Part shown: positions 46,757 through 56,608 of the stretch, piece after piece | Numbering within the stretch: position 1 is the first letter of the stretch | How the letters are laid out: every line of letters starts with the position of its first letter | Assembly: GCA_021234155.1 (NCBI GenBank) | Contig: JAJEKV010000087.1 | Location: 2,371,146-2,435,145 of the forward strand | Reading direction: 5' to 3' | Length of the DNA: 64,000 nucleotides | Origin: Isoetes taiwanensis | Lineage: Eukaryota > Streptophyta > Lycopodiopsida > Isoetales > Isoetaceae | Position numbers and translations under genes: made by a program | The notes under the pieces: generated by a model | What the model was told of the DNA's origin: nothing | What the model saw: the letters and a program-made list of their open reading frames with translations, nothing else | Database searches by the model: none

Positions 46757-46865
46757 TGTGGAATTGGAAAAGGCAAAGGGAAAGGAAGGGGGAAAGAGGG
46801 AAGGAAAGGAAAGGAAAGGAAAAAGGACCGGGGTATAAACAAGGAAGAAAAGGAAAGGGAAAAGA
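46040..46865. repeat. 820-bp purine-only tract with A48 run
   Basis: The plus strand is almost entirely A and G (AAAGGGAAAAGG-type words with rare ATGG and CATGGG), with an uninterrupted A run at about 46707-46754. Long open frames exist on both strands purely because of this composition. Confidence 0.95.
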
Positions 46866-47302
46866 AGGAAACATGTAGAAAAAATTAAGAAACATGCATC
46901 GTTTACAAGTTCTAAGCTTATGCCTAGCAACATTGGGCACCATTCCTAGTACCCCTAACCAAAGTGCACAAATCTTAGGCATCACTAGGTCTATACCAAC
47001 TCGCCACACATCCATTGAGCAAAACTTTTATGGTACATGCACACTTTGTAGGCAGAGATATCTCTCGCCTTAGGAAGTCACGGATGTACTTTTTATTTTA
47101 TTTTATTTTTTTATTAGCAGGCTTGCCTAACCTCCCATACAACAATTCTTGCAGTTCTAACATGTCCATGTGGCATGTCACATCAGCTAAAATTAATGAG
47201 CACCGTTGGATTTTTTAATTTCCTAATCTAAGGAATATGAAAATTAGAAATATCTTGAAAATTATATGCCCGCTATTTCAAAGTCATCGATCGACTCTTT
47301 CT

Positions 47303-47728
47303 TCAGAAGTGAGTGCTCCATAACTTGCTGAAATGTGATTGAGAAAGAGGCCGACCTCCAGTAGTTTCTAGGATGGAGTTGACCTCTTTAAGGCACTCTT
47401 TTTGGATGTAATATTGTGGCAACACCCTTTGGACCACTGGCACACCGTGCTCGTTCACCTTCGATTTGTGGGGCATAGATTGAGACATGTATCTCACAAA
47501 GCTCTCGAAGACTGCAATGGCCTTCAAAGTGTTTGCTCTAGGTTTCAAAGTCAGTGCATTGCCATGTTGGAACAACCTGTGCCCTTTTCTGACCTGCTCC
47601 CAGTATCTGTAAAATGAAGACTTGCTCACGCCAAGAATCCATCTCAATGCTCTCATACATACCTTCAGGCCCCTCAATTGATATAGTAACCTTCCTGTAT
47701 TTTCATCATAGCTGGAATTTCTACACAA
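47303..47728 (-). pseudogene. DUF7869-type gene, N-terminal fragment (copy C)
   Basis: A clean 141-codon minus-strand frame contains LRWILGVSKSSFYRYWEQVR and GVPVVQRVLPQYYIQKECLK, then EVNSILETTGGRPLSQSHF. The segment VVxxxLPxxxxxKxxLxEVNS(I/L)LE also occurs in copy B (58472-58690), which places this fragment just upstream of the DUF7869-type core. The downstream core is absent here. The frame is intact, unlike the other two copies, and CAG/CTG sites are plentiful in it. Confidence 0.6.
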
Positions 47729-47804
47729 GGAGTAGATGAAATTAATCCTATCTTTCTGAAGCTGTTCTGTGAAGTTATGTGATGATGGGTGATTATGTTT
47801 GCTC

Positions 47805-47940
47805 CTCTTGTATTGGGAAGGGGGGTAGAGACCTAGTAGCCATTACTTAATAATGCTCCTAGTTAGACCCTTTAGTTCCTATTAGTTGTGGCCTGTGCAT
47901 AGGAACCCACCGGGCTACGGGGGCTATGATGTGACTCAGC
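47805..47940 (+). repeat. Dispersed 115-bp repeat, copy 3
   Basis: Near-identical to the reverse complement of 37790-37915. It lies about 40 bp left of the Gypsy-2 5' LTR. Confidence 0.85.
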
Positions 47941-47979
47941 ACTACATAACGGGGCTAGAGACGAGACGGAGGGAGGGTC

Positions 47980-48572
47980 TGTTAGTCCTGTGCCTCCTGG
48001 TACAGGACTATTTATGTATACGATGGACCAAGTCAAGGCCAAGGATCCACAGTCAGGTGCGGGTCAGTCGTCAAAAGCCCAGCAGAAGACCAAGCAGCAG
48101 ACCACGCAGTCAAAGCCCGCGTCTGCTACCAAGAGGAGGCGCTCAGACAAGTGACGGCCTGTCACCGCCTGCGTCAGCGTCAGCGTGATCTCAGGCACTT
48201 CAAGAGGCACCGCCAGCATTCCTGCAAATCAGGCCTCCTTCCAGGAGTCGGCACCAAGATCAGTCAGAGTGTCTATATTGGGCCAAAGGCCATTGTACTA
48301 TATATATGAGTAGAGCTAGCACATGAGTTTTTAGATGAGTTTTGAGTCTTGTCTCACATCAGTTTTCTCTCGATTGCGAGAGCTCATGTATCTTCATTGA
48401 CATCAAGGAAGTTATTCTCATTTTTGTGATCTCATTGTTCTCTTTTTGTTCGGTTCTCTTTTCCTTGTTCTTTTTGCAAATCCCGCGTGACATAGCTCCC
48501 GGATTCTCCTGTTAGATCCAAGGGTCCTCACAGAGGGCTGTCTTGCAGGAGTTCCCGACCAGACCCCAAACA
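47980..48572 (+). repeat. Gypsy-2 5' LTR (593 bp)
   Basis: TGTTAG ... CAAACA, with TGTT/AACA inverted ends, same length as the Gypsy-1 3' LTR. A TATA-like ACTATATATATGA lies at 48297-48309, followed by the presumed transcript start region. Edges are set by the limit of homology with 30093-30685. Confidence 0.9.
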
Positions 48573-48573
48573 C

Positions 48574-48590
48574 TGTCGCCGCTGCCGGGT
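48574..48590 (+). other. Primer binding site, tRNA-Asp-like
   Basis: TGTCGCCGCTGCCGGGT directly follows the LTR. It matches the complement of a plant tRNA-Asp 3' end (TGGCGCCGTTGCCGGGG) at about 14 of 17 positions, by my recollection of that sequence. Confidence 0.6.
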
Positions 48591-48607
48591 CTGATCTTTT
48601 TTCCATC

Positions 48608-51115
48608 ATGTCGGCTCGAGGTTTCACTCCTGAAGAACTTCTCTGCCAAACGGCGGCTCACCTGGAGCGCCATCAACGACGCGAGGCTGTTCGGGATATG
48701 TATGATTCTGCCTATGACATTGAGGGTGGTCGTATCCGCTCCCGAGCTCAGTCGGCCCCTCCTACCCCTCGTGCTCATTCTCGACCAGGATCTCCCCCTG
48801 TGTGTCGGCGTTGTTCTCAACCTCAATCTCCACAGCATACCCCCGTTCAGCCCATGCCTCACTATTTCCAGACTCCTGACAGCACCTATATCAATATCCC
48901 TTCAGGTCATACCCCCCTTCCATCACAACCTTCTTCACCTCCTAGTGGGATGGGCTACCATCATGTCTCTTTTGGCCCTACCCACGTTCACGACTTTCAG
49001 TCTTCTCCATCTTTTCAGCATGCTCTTCCTGTTTACCAAACTACCGATCTCAAGCCTAATGAGGAAGGCTCCCAAGGCCCTTCCCCACCAGATGATGCTT
49101 TCGCTGGACCACATGTTTTTTCAGTTCCACCCCCTTGCTCTCAGTCTCAGACTGTTCCACCTCTCTATGCTTCTGCATATCCTCCATCGAATCCACCTAT
49201 CTATGCGCCCGTTCCGCCTTCATCTCCAACTCATAATTTGAAGCTGACTTATCCTACCTTTGGTTACACTAAAGGCAAACCTCTGGATCAGAGTGCTCAA
49301 GCCCACATGGAGGAATTTGAAGCCTTGGCCATTCTGAACGGTCATGCGCAGCCACAACTCAAATTTCATATCTTTTCGACCACGCTACGAGGCGCCCCTC
49401 ATCAGTGGTTAATGGCTAACAAAAGTCACTGGAAACAGAGTTGGCAAGAAATGAAAACTGCCTTTCTGTCTCATTATGACACCACGGACGATGATCAGTT
49501 ACTCCTCAAGCAACTCAATGACCTTCAACAAGAGCCCACGGAGTCAGCCAGGGATTTTGCGGACCGTCTTCACATTCTCGTCAGTAAACTCCAGGAGTAC
49601 CCCACGCAAAGCCAGATCCTCGTCTGGTTTCTGCAGGGCCTTCCTCCTGCCATTCGACTCATGACAGAATACCTGCGTCCCAAGTCTCTGGAGCAGGCCA
49701 TTGAATTGGTCAATCACTCGGTCAATGTTTCTTCTCGGGGTGTTGCTCTCCAAGAACTCCCTTTCATGCCCCCCGTCATGGTTCCCCAGAACTCTGTTCA
49801 ACCTCAGCAAGCAAATCCACAACGCGCTCACATCTGGTGTACTATTTGTAAATATCAGAGTCATCTGGCAAATGAATGCAACTCCTCAAATGGACCTCCT
49901 CATTGTAAAAGATGCAATATGTGCAATCACGCAACGGAAGAATGCACTCGTTCTCATCCTACCCCTTTTAGAGCAAAAGTATGCTGGTGGGGTACAAAAA
50001 AACGCGACCCCAGCACTTAGATCAGCACCCTGCACCTACTATTCTATCATAGTATTCCACTTGTCATTCATTGGAGCTGTTACATATTTCTATTGATTAC
50101 CTAATTACCATGTGCTAGTACCAGTAACACCCTAAACAAGCTGCCATACGAGGTGCTATATGAGTGTTGTCAGCATGTGTCCGGACGCCTGCTTTTGTAC
50201 CCCACCAGCATACTTTTGCCCTTTAGGCAAAAAATGGTTTTTCAAGTCCAAACCACGCCTCAACCACAACAGTCATATCCGCCTCAGCAATATCAAACTC
50301 AACAACCGCAGCAGTATCAACCAACGCAGCAATCTCAGCAGCCACGGGAACAAGGCAACCGTCCTCCCTTTGATCCTTCTAAAGCTCAATGTTATCATTG
50401 TCATGAATGGGGTCACACCACCACGGCGTGTCCTCAACTTCCTCAAGTTCAAGTTCAACTTCTAGGTTCAAATAAGCCCGCTTCAGTGCGTCTCACAGCT
50501 TATCAACTGTGGGTGGCCAACGGTAAACAAGGCCCCCGTCCTGTTTTGCGGAAGCCCCCACGGCCGCCTCAACAACAGCACCCTCAGCAAGTTGCATCTA
50601 CCTCCAATCCTCTGGATCAACTAGCTCAAGAAGAGATTTATCAGGCTCTCAACCCTCCCGTCCAGCAGTCAAATTGGGTTGGTTTAGTCTCACGTCACAC
50701 ACGGGCTTCACGCCCTTTGACCATCATTCCTCATGACACGCAACCTGCTTTTGCTGTGGAAACAGTCCCTCATGAAGATGATAAAAAAGTTCACTTCGCC
50801 CCTGATCTTGACAAACTCATGCCTCACGTCATGCCTAAAGTGAGACAAAGTATTCTGAAGCTCATGCAGGCTGCGGAAGGTCGCACATTGGCAAATGTTC
50901 ACGCCACCACTCGCGCTCAGCAGCGTCAGGGCGCGCCGTCATCATCCACTAATGCCCGCTCTCAGACGTATCCAAATATTACTGCTGAGGTAGAGCTTCT
51001 CAAAGAAGTCTCAGCTTCTTTACCACAGACTCCCGCTCCACTGGACCCTGCGGACCTCTTTTCTCATGTTCCTTTGGAACTTCAGGAGAACTTGCAAAGA
51101 TCAAGATTCCTTTGA
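48608..51115 (+). pseudogene. gag: Gypsy-2 gag
   Basis: The frame starts at ATG 48608. It has a Pro/Ser/His/Gln-rich N-terminus (residues 50-210), then the retrotransposon gag core (AQAHMEEFEALAILNGHAQP, LRGAPHQWLMANKSHWKQSW, YDTTDDDQLLLKQL). Two CX2CX4HX4C knuckles follow, CTICKYQSHLANEC and CKRCNMCNHATEEC. A 255-bp insertion (MITE plus duplicated target) then brings an in-frame stop at 50018. After it the same frame resumes with a Gln-rich stretch, a third knuckle CYHCHEWGHTTTAC (50391), and runs to 51115. Protease follows in another frame; a one-base loss near a CTTCAGG at about 51080 would explain this. Three knuckles is more than the usual one or two. Confidence 0.85.
49973..50218. mobile_element. 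246-bp MITE inside gag
   Basis: The 27-bp inverted repeats at 49973-49999 and 50193-50219 (core GTATGCTGGTGGGGTAC) are perfect. The gag codons before it read CCT TTT AGA and after it CCC TTT AGG, which fits a 9-bp target duplication with two changes. Total inserted length is 255 bp, a multiple of three, so the gag frame is preserved around it, but the MITE itself carries a stop. Confidence 0.8.
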
Positions 51116-52194
51116 GCCTGGCCACCATTTTGAAACTCTGTCCGGCTCTCAAAGATCAGTTACCTCTTCCCACGGTTCTGGTTGGAGCTGTTGCAACTTC
51201 AACACCCACGGTGCATGCCACGATGGGCAATCAGCACATCAATCATGTCCAAATTGATGGTGGTAGTGCCGTCAATCTCATTACTGATAAACTCAGGAAA
51301 CAATTGGGCATCAAACAATTATATCGTGCCCCTTATGACATCAAGTTGGCAAATGGCCATATCACGCGTCCTCAAGGTGTCACTCCTCTTCTCCATATCA
51401 GCATTGGTGATCTCAAATTCCCCTTGGAATTTGGTGTTTGGAAAGTTAGAGAAGATCCTGGTGACTATGAAATGCTGGTTGGAAGACCTTTTCTCCGACA
51501 GGCAAAGAGTATTCATTACTGGACCACGGACCAACTTGTTATCACCGATGGCCATCTCAATGCCACAATGGATCTGGAAACTGGCAAATTGATCTCTGTC
51601 GAGAATGCTGAACCTTCCATCTCTGACATTGACTCTGAAGAAGCCCAAAATATTTATCATGTTCAAGCTCCTCCAGTGGGTCTCCCTCTCTCATCTTACC
51701 CTGAGTATGCTGATCCTTGGGGTGACATGACGCTCGATCAGGACCAGGCTGTGGCGGCTCTTTTGGACCCTTACCTGGCTTCCTGCAATCGTATTCAACG
51801 TCTTGATCATTTTTCTGACCCACTTCCTTCTTCAGAGACAGTCGATGTTCATGCCGTCATGAAGCAACCCTTGCTTGATGACGCTCAGCAGCCTCTTTTC
51901 TTCACCACGCAAAATGCTGCTCCTCCCGTCATGCTTCAGCCTCCTGCTCATCAGGTTCAGGACACGGAGGTTGTTCCTCATATTCAAACTCCAGAAGTGG
52001 AAATCGTGGACATTGGCAACAATCAACCAGTCCGCTTAGCTGCTAAACTTCCACCAACCTATAAAGCACGCGCTGTGACGCTGTTCAAGAAATTCAAACA
52101 TATTTTTGCTTGGAGCTACAAAGACCTTCGAGGTATCAAAAAAGAGTTGGGGGAACTCACCATTCCTACCAAATATGATGCACGCCCAATCTAG
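51085..52194 (+). pseudogene. pol: Gypsy-2 aspartic protease and linker
   Basis: Frame-1 coding runs from about 51085 (GELAKIKIPLSLATILKLCP). The active-site motif is IDGGSAVNLITDKL (about 51255), where DGGS replaces the commoner DTGA/DSGS; the flap region follows, then YEMLVGRPFLRQ (about 51470), the usual (I/L)LGR-type second motif. A long acidic, Pro-rich linker leads to RT. The frame ends at a TAG at 52192-52194 (ARPI-stop-QRQCRLNPNYRDR), right at the start of RT. The sequence is otherwise continuous in the same frame. Confidence 0.85.
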
Positions 52195-53660
52195 CAACGA
52201 CAGTGTAGGCTCAACCCAAATTACCGTGACCGCGTCAAGGCTGAAATTGACAAACTCTTGGCTGCTGGCCTGATTTATGAGGTCAAACATTCTGAATGGG
52301 TAAGCCCCATTGTCATTGCTCTCAAACACAATGGTAAGATCCGCGTTTGTGTGGACTACCGAAAACTCAATCAAGCCACGGAGCGTGATCACTTTCCGCT
52401 TCCCTTCACTGACCAGGTTCTTGAAGAAGTTGTTGGTCATGAAATGTACTCTTTCATGGATGGTTTTTCGGGGTACAATCAGATTTCTATCAAGCAAGAA
52501 GATCAACTCAAAACTACCTTCACCACCCCGTGGGGCACTTTTGCTTACAAGGTGGTCCCTTTTGGTTTGTCAAACTCTCCTTCAACCTTTCAGCGCATCA
52601 TGCTTTCCGTCTTTCATGACTTTATGAAGGATAAACCTTTTCTTGAGATCTTTCAAGATGATTTTTCAGCCCTCTGACTCCATGGATGATCACTTGGAAA
52701 AATTGGAGCTTGTCTTTCAAAATGTGATGAATCGGCATTAGTCTCAATCCGAGAAGTGCACTTTTCTGCGTCACCTCGGTTACGTTCTTTGGGTTATGTG
52801 GTTGATAAAGAAGGCATCACCACGGATCGCTTAAAATCGGTTTATTGTCTTGAAAGCTCAAGCACCGTCTAATATCAAAGAGACACGCGTTCTTTCTGGG
52901 TAAGGTCAATTACTATTCCACCTTCATTCGGCCTTGCGGCTATAGCTGATCCCATTCATAAACTCACGGGTGATGAATCCACTTGGGCTTGGAATCCCCT
53001 GCGGAAAGCTTTTTTTGAAGGCGCCGCTATTACTCGAGCCCCGGTCCTTGTTCCTCCTCAATGGGACAAGCCTTTCCCACGTTCATGTTGGCGTCTACGC
53101 TTTTGCCATTGGTGCTATTCTCTCTCAAACTTATGATGAAACCACGGATAAACCCATCCGCTATGCCGGCCCGAAACTCAATCTGGCGGCGCAACTACTA
53201 CCGCCGCGGAGCGAAGCTTTGGGCTTAGTTTTACGTGTCCAACGTTTCCGCCATTATTTGTTGGGTAGGCAGTTAAGTTCTTTGTTGATCATCAAGCTCT
53301 TCTTTATTTGATCAACAAAGCCAGCCCACGGGCGAATTGCTCGTTGGGTCCTTCTTACGCAAGAATTGGCTCCCCGAAATTGTTCATAAAGGCGGGCAAG
53401 TCTCATGTGGTGCCTGATTATCTTTCACGCATCCACACGGATGATCCGTCCACGGGTGTTTCTGACGCCTTTCCCGACGCTCAATTATTCCTGGTCACGG
53501 CCACGCCCCATTGGTTTCACAACTTTCAGCAATATCTTCTCACTGGTGCTCTTCCTCCCGCCGATCCGACGCTCTCTCCAGACAAGCTTCGCTCCCGCCA
53601 CCGTCAGTTTCTCAGAGAGGTCCGTGACTATACCATGGTTGCAGGCCACTTGTACAAATG
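52195..53660 (+). pseudogene. pol: Gypsy-2 reverse transcriptase and RNase H
   Basis: RT begins right after the TAG: IDKLLAAGLIYEVKHSEWVS, IRVCVDYRKLNQAT, MDGFSGYNQISIKQEDQLKT (first catalytic Asp), FGLSNSPSTFQRIM and the catalytic loop FQDD (about 52655). A stop follows at 52676. From there to 53660 the coding is broken by many one- or two-base changes: the connection domain (about 52870-52970), RNase H (PPQWDKPF about 53055, FAIGAILSQTYDETTDKPIR about 53100) and the end (KSHVVPDYLSRIH). At least ten breaks fall where the expected codons contain CAG or CTG (for example CCAGAG read as CCGAG). I therefore suspect that the breaks are consensus errors. Confidence 0.85.
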
Positions 53661-53670
53661 AGGCAAAGAC

Positions 53671-54828
53671 ATGGTTCTCCGTCGTTGTGTCCTCCCTCAT
53701 GAGGTGCCCGATATTGTTCGACAAGCCCACGACGGGCTTGGTGGTGGTCATTTTAGTGGTGACGCCACGGCACGCAAAATTCTTTTGGCGGGATATTTTT
53801 GGCCCACGCTCTTCAAAGATGCCCACGCTTATGCTCGCACGTGTGACTTCTGTCAGCGTGTGGGAAAGCCCACGGCCCGTGACACTCTTCCCTTGACGCC
53901 GGTCGCCACGCCACATCCCTTCAGCAAATGGGGAATGGATTTTGTGGGGCCCATGGATCCGCCGGCGCGGCACACCCGTGCCCGCTATGTTCTGGTCATC
54001 ACGGATTATGCTACCAAATGGGCGGAAGCTTGTGCACTTCTAGACAACACCACTGCCAGCACAGCCAAGGTTCTCTACACGCACATCATCATGCGTTTTG
54101 GTTGTCCCACGGAACTTGTTAGTGATCGTGGCATGCATTTTGTCAATCATACCATTAAGGAGCTGACGGACTATCTTCACATCCAACACCGGAAGAGTAC
54201 ACCTTATTATCCTCAAGGAAATGGCTTGACTGAAAGTACCAACAAAACTCTCATCACTATTCTCAAAAAAATTTGTGACGCTTCTCGCACAGATTGGCAA
54301 GACAAGTTGCCTACTGTTCTTTGGGCTTACAACACTAGTTTCAAAATAGCTACTGTTCACACTCCTTTCAAACTGGTTTATGGTCAAGAAGCTCTTATGC
54401 CTTTTGAATATATTCTTCCAACTCTCCGTTTTCAACTTGCTACAGCCCATAATCCACCTGCTGCACTCAAGGAAAGGGTTTATCAATTGGAACAGTTGGA
54501 TGAACTTAGGCGCGATGCTTACATTCGTGTTCTTCATGGACAACAGTTGCAAAAATCTTTGCATGACAAACGTCTTAAGACAAAAACATTCAAAGAAGGT
54601 GATTTGGTTCTTCTTTATGATTCTCGTTACAAAAATTTTCCGGGCAAGTTAAAGTTCAGATGGCTTGGTCCGTATCAAATCATTCAAGTTGTGCAACCCA
54701 GTGTTTTCAAGCTGGCCGAACTCGATGACACCCCATTACCTACACTGGTTAATGGCTTTCGCCTCAAACAATTTCATGCAACAAATACACACAGTCATAC
54801 ACCAGATGCAGCACCAGATAGTGACTAA
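53671..54828 (+). CDS. pol: Gypsy-2 integrase
   Basis: A clean frame of 385 codons is the C-terminal part of the polyprotein, so 53671 is a convenience start; an in-frame TGA at 53659-53661 sits in YK-stop-GKDM. The HHCC zinc region reads AHDGLGGGHF with the partner TCDFCQ. Catalytic residues are Asp in GMDFVGPMD, Asp in LVSDRGMHF and Glu in NGLTESTNK. The C-terminus has the GPY module (FRWLGPYQIIQV) and ends 43 residues after an NGFRLKQF block. No chromodomain follows. It joins element cDNA to target DNA. Only this part of pol is readable in one piece. Confidence 0.9.
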   Translation: MVLRRCVLPHEVPDIVRQAHDGLGGGHFSGDATARKILLAGYFWPTLFKDAHAYARTCDFCQRVGKPTARDTLPLTPVATPHPFSKWGMDFVGPMDPPARHTRARYVLVITDYATKWAEACALLDNTTASTAKVLYTHIIMRFGCPTELVSDRGMHFVNHTIKELTDYLHIQHRKSTPYYPQGNGLTESTNKTLITILKKICDASRTDWQDKLPTVLWAYNTSFKIATVHTPFKLVYGQEALMPFEYILPTLRFQLATAHNPPAALKERVYQLEQLDELRRDAYIRVLHGQQLQKSLHDKRLKTKTFKEGDLVLLYDSRYKNFPGKLKFRWLGPYQIIQVVQPSVFKLAELDDTPLPTLVNGFRLKQFHATNTHSHTPDAAPDSD

Positions 54829-54951
54829 AGACGCATATTTATATTATAGAGGCAAATTTTTACAAAATGAGGGCGGAGCCCATCTATTTCCGCTATGAGC
54901 AGAGCTCTATGGGCAGTGCCCTATTTACAAAATCCTAAAGAGAAAAACCCT

Positions 54952-55231
54952 CTACTCCGGGTTTGGAGCAGAGGTGATGCGCAGGATGTGGTAGTAGTTC
55001 TGCTCCGGATCCCAGCGCAGGTGAATCACCACCTCCATCCCGTTGGTGTGGGGATCGGGATGCTCAGCCATCCCTGCACACCACCCATCCATGGGAATGC
55101 CACAGTTGTGGCACCTCCACAGGTCCAAGCAGTCCATCTTGCATGTTATCCATTCAAGGCAGTTCGATGGCATGGTGCACTTGTCGTGCAGCAGATATAC
55201 TGAGCGCCATCGGGTGTCTCAGCTTTACACA
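54952..55231 (-). CDS. Gypsy-2 antisense ORF
   Basis: This minus-strand frame is open from about 55231, with the first ATG at 55173. It gives a 73-residue product from that ATG: MPSNCLEWITCKMDCLDLWR, CHNCGIPMDGWCAGMAEH, then MEVVIHLRWDPEQNYYHILR. Cys pairs (CKMDC, CHNC) suggest a small zinc-binding fold. A matching, degraded frame exists in Gypsy-1 at 26430-26720. A minus-strand TATA box lies just upstream. Several Tat-lineage plant elements (Grande, RIRE2, Retand) are known to carry an antisense ORF between pol and the 3' LTR; this could be the counterpart, though I see no sequence proof of relationship. Confidence 0.5.
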
Positions 55232-55237
55232 CTGTTT

Positions 55238-55285
55238 CTCTTATATAGCCAACCGAGGACCTCTCTGTCGACGTGGACCAATCAG
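55238..55285 (-). promoter_or_regulatory. Antisense promoter (TATA, CCAAT)
   Basis: On the minus strand GGCTATATAAGAG (55238-55250) lies about 75 bp upstream of the antisense ATG. An inverted CCAAT (plus-strand CCAAT at 55278-55282) lies about 30 bp further up. Gypsy-1 keeps both: TATATAAGG at 26718-26729 and CCAAT near 26763. Confidence 0.5.
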
Positions 55286-55727
55286 AAAATTCGCCAACGT
55301 GTTAGCAATGCAAGGCTCTTTCTAATTCCAGAATCTTTTCTCCCGCCGCATATCTAGCCATGGTACCTTCTGACACCTTCGTTTTAATGATATCCCACTT
55401 CGAGTTGCCAGCATTAAATGACCTTCCTTCTTTTCACGCCCGTCGAACATTAATGGGTGTCCTTTCGCCTTGTGGCGTGACGTTAAAATCTCTTCTTCTT
55501 CTTCTTTACCGTTTGGGGACTTAGCCAAAATTTTGCCTCTCAATCGCCTCCTTCGCATCTGTCGCCACCTGGCATCATCAACGGTTGCCTGTTCATCCTC
55601 ATCATGCCCCTTCGCCAACACTTGTGCGCCCTAAAACCTTTTCGCCTCTCTGCGTTTTCGTCTTCCGCTCTCTGCCCTCCGCCTTTGCAACACAGTTCTT
55701 CCTGTTCCCTTCCGACGCTCTTCGCCA

Positions 55728-56298
55728 TGGCTGCACCCAAATTTCCTACCCTTCAAGCTTCTACTCCAAGGGATCCGGCTCTTTTCGAGTCTGTGTCTTT
55801 CTCGACGCCCACCTTTCGCGAGGCCCTCGTCGGTCCGAGTCGTGAAGTGGCAGAACGCCAGGAGCTTTACGAATTCTCGCAAATGGACCTCCCGGCCCCA
55901 AATCCGGAACAATTGAAGCAGTTCATCGCTCACATCGTCAACAGCCCGAACGGATATGCTACTGTGGTCGATGGCACCACCATTTTGCTTACTCAGTTAC
56001 GATTTACGGGGTATTCCGTATTCCTTTGCAAACACCTTCTTTATCTTGGGCTGCCTTACAGGACATAGATGTCACTCAGTTCGGCGCTCCTTCTTATCAA
56101 GCAAACATGCATCGCCTCATCAATATTGCAAAGACCCATGACACTTTCGTTAAGTTTCTGTGGCGCAAATTGCTTGGGTATTCTATCAAGAACACCCATA
56201 TCAATACGTCGTTCTATAATATGGTGATCACAGCCATCCGCTCCAATCATCATATTGATTGGCCACAGATGTTGTTCTACCAACCATCATTCAATTAA
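55728..56298 (+). pseudogene. Gypsy-2 ORF3, first part
   Basis: ATG at 55728 starts MAAPKFPTLQASTPRDPALF, then VSFSTPTFREALVGPSREVA and LPAPNPEQLKQFIAHIVNSP. One frame change occurs near 56010. The second frame continues through DIDVTQFGAPSYQANMHRLI and LGYSIKNTHINTSFYNMVIT to a stop at 56298. The same protein begins at 27198 in Gypsy-1 and is much longer there. The last dozen residues differ from Gypsy-1, so the gene is probably cut by the junction with foreign DNA at about 56280-56298. Function unknown. Confidence 0.6.
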
Positions 56299-56600
56299 AT
56301 TGGGTTTATGTCTTAATTTTGGGACAAATTTCATATTGCATGTTTTTAGTAGCATATTCAAATTCACACATTTCACCTCAAAATTATGAAAACGTAATAT
56401 CATGTTATTTACAAAATAGTCAATATTTCACAATATAGCACCATATCATAAAAACGTGATAACAAAAATTTACATAGTTATTCAACTTTCTTCAAGCACC
56501 CCCAATGATATCATAGCCTTCTTCCCGACATCTCCCGAGGTATTGTAATTCTCGCATTTCTAGCTGGAATAGTGTTTGGAGTCCATGAGTACAAAACACT
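56299..56600. other. AT-rich junction, no gene
   Basis: Sequence unrelated to gypsy starts here. I looked for an inverted copy of the first 40 bases in the rest of the window and found none, so the other end of whatever was inserted is probably beyond 64000. Confidence 0.4.
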
Positions 56601-56608
56601 TTCATAGT

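Larger units (their letters stand above)
47980..56298 (+). mobile_element. Gypsy-2, Ty3/gypsy element lacking its 3' LTR
   Basis: The order is 5' LTR, primer site, gag with three CCHC knuckles, protease, RT, RNase H, integrase with GPY module and no chromodomain, antisense ORF, and the start of ORF3. Order and Asp-tRNA-like primer site fit the non-chromovirus Tat/Athila-like lineage of plants. Compared with Gypsy-1, about 2.3 kb of ORF3 plus the 3' LTR are missing to the right of about 56298, where unrelated AT-rich DNA begins. Confidence 0.85.

Noticed and set aside
46040-46900. Long open frames on both strands (up to about 300 codons, Phe/Pro-rich or Lys/Glu-rich)
   Set aside because: They exist only because the tract is purine-only on one strand; no codon structure or domain.
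48608-54828. Chromovirus (chromodomain-containing) gypsy
   Set aside because: The integrase ends shortly after the GPY module with no chromodomain-like aromatic cage sequence, and the primer site is tRNA-Asp-like rather than the usual initiator Met type.
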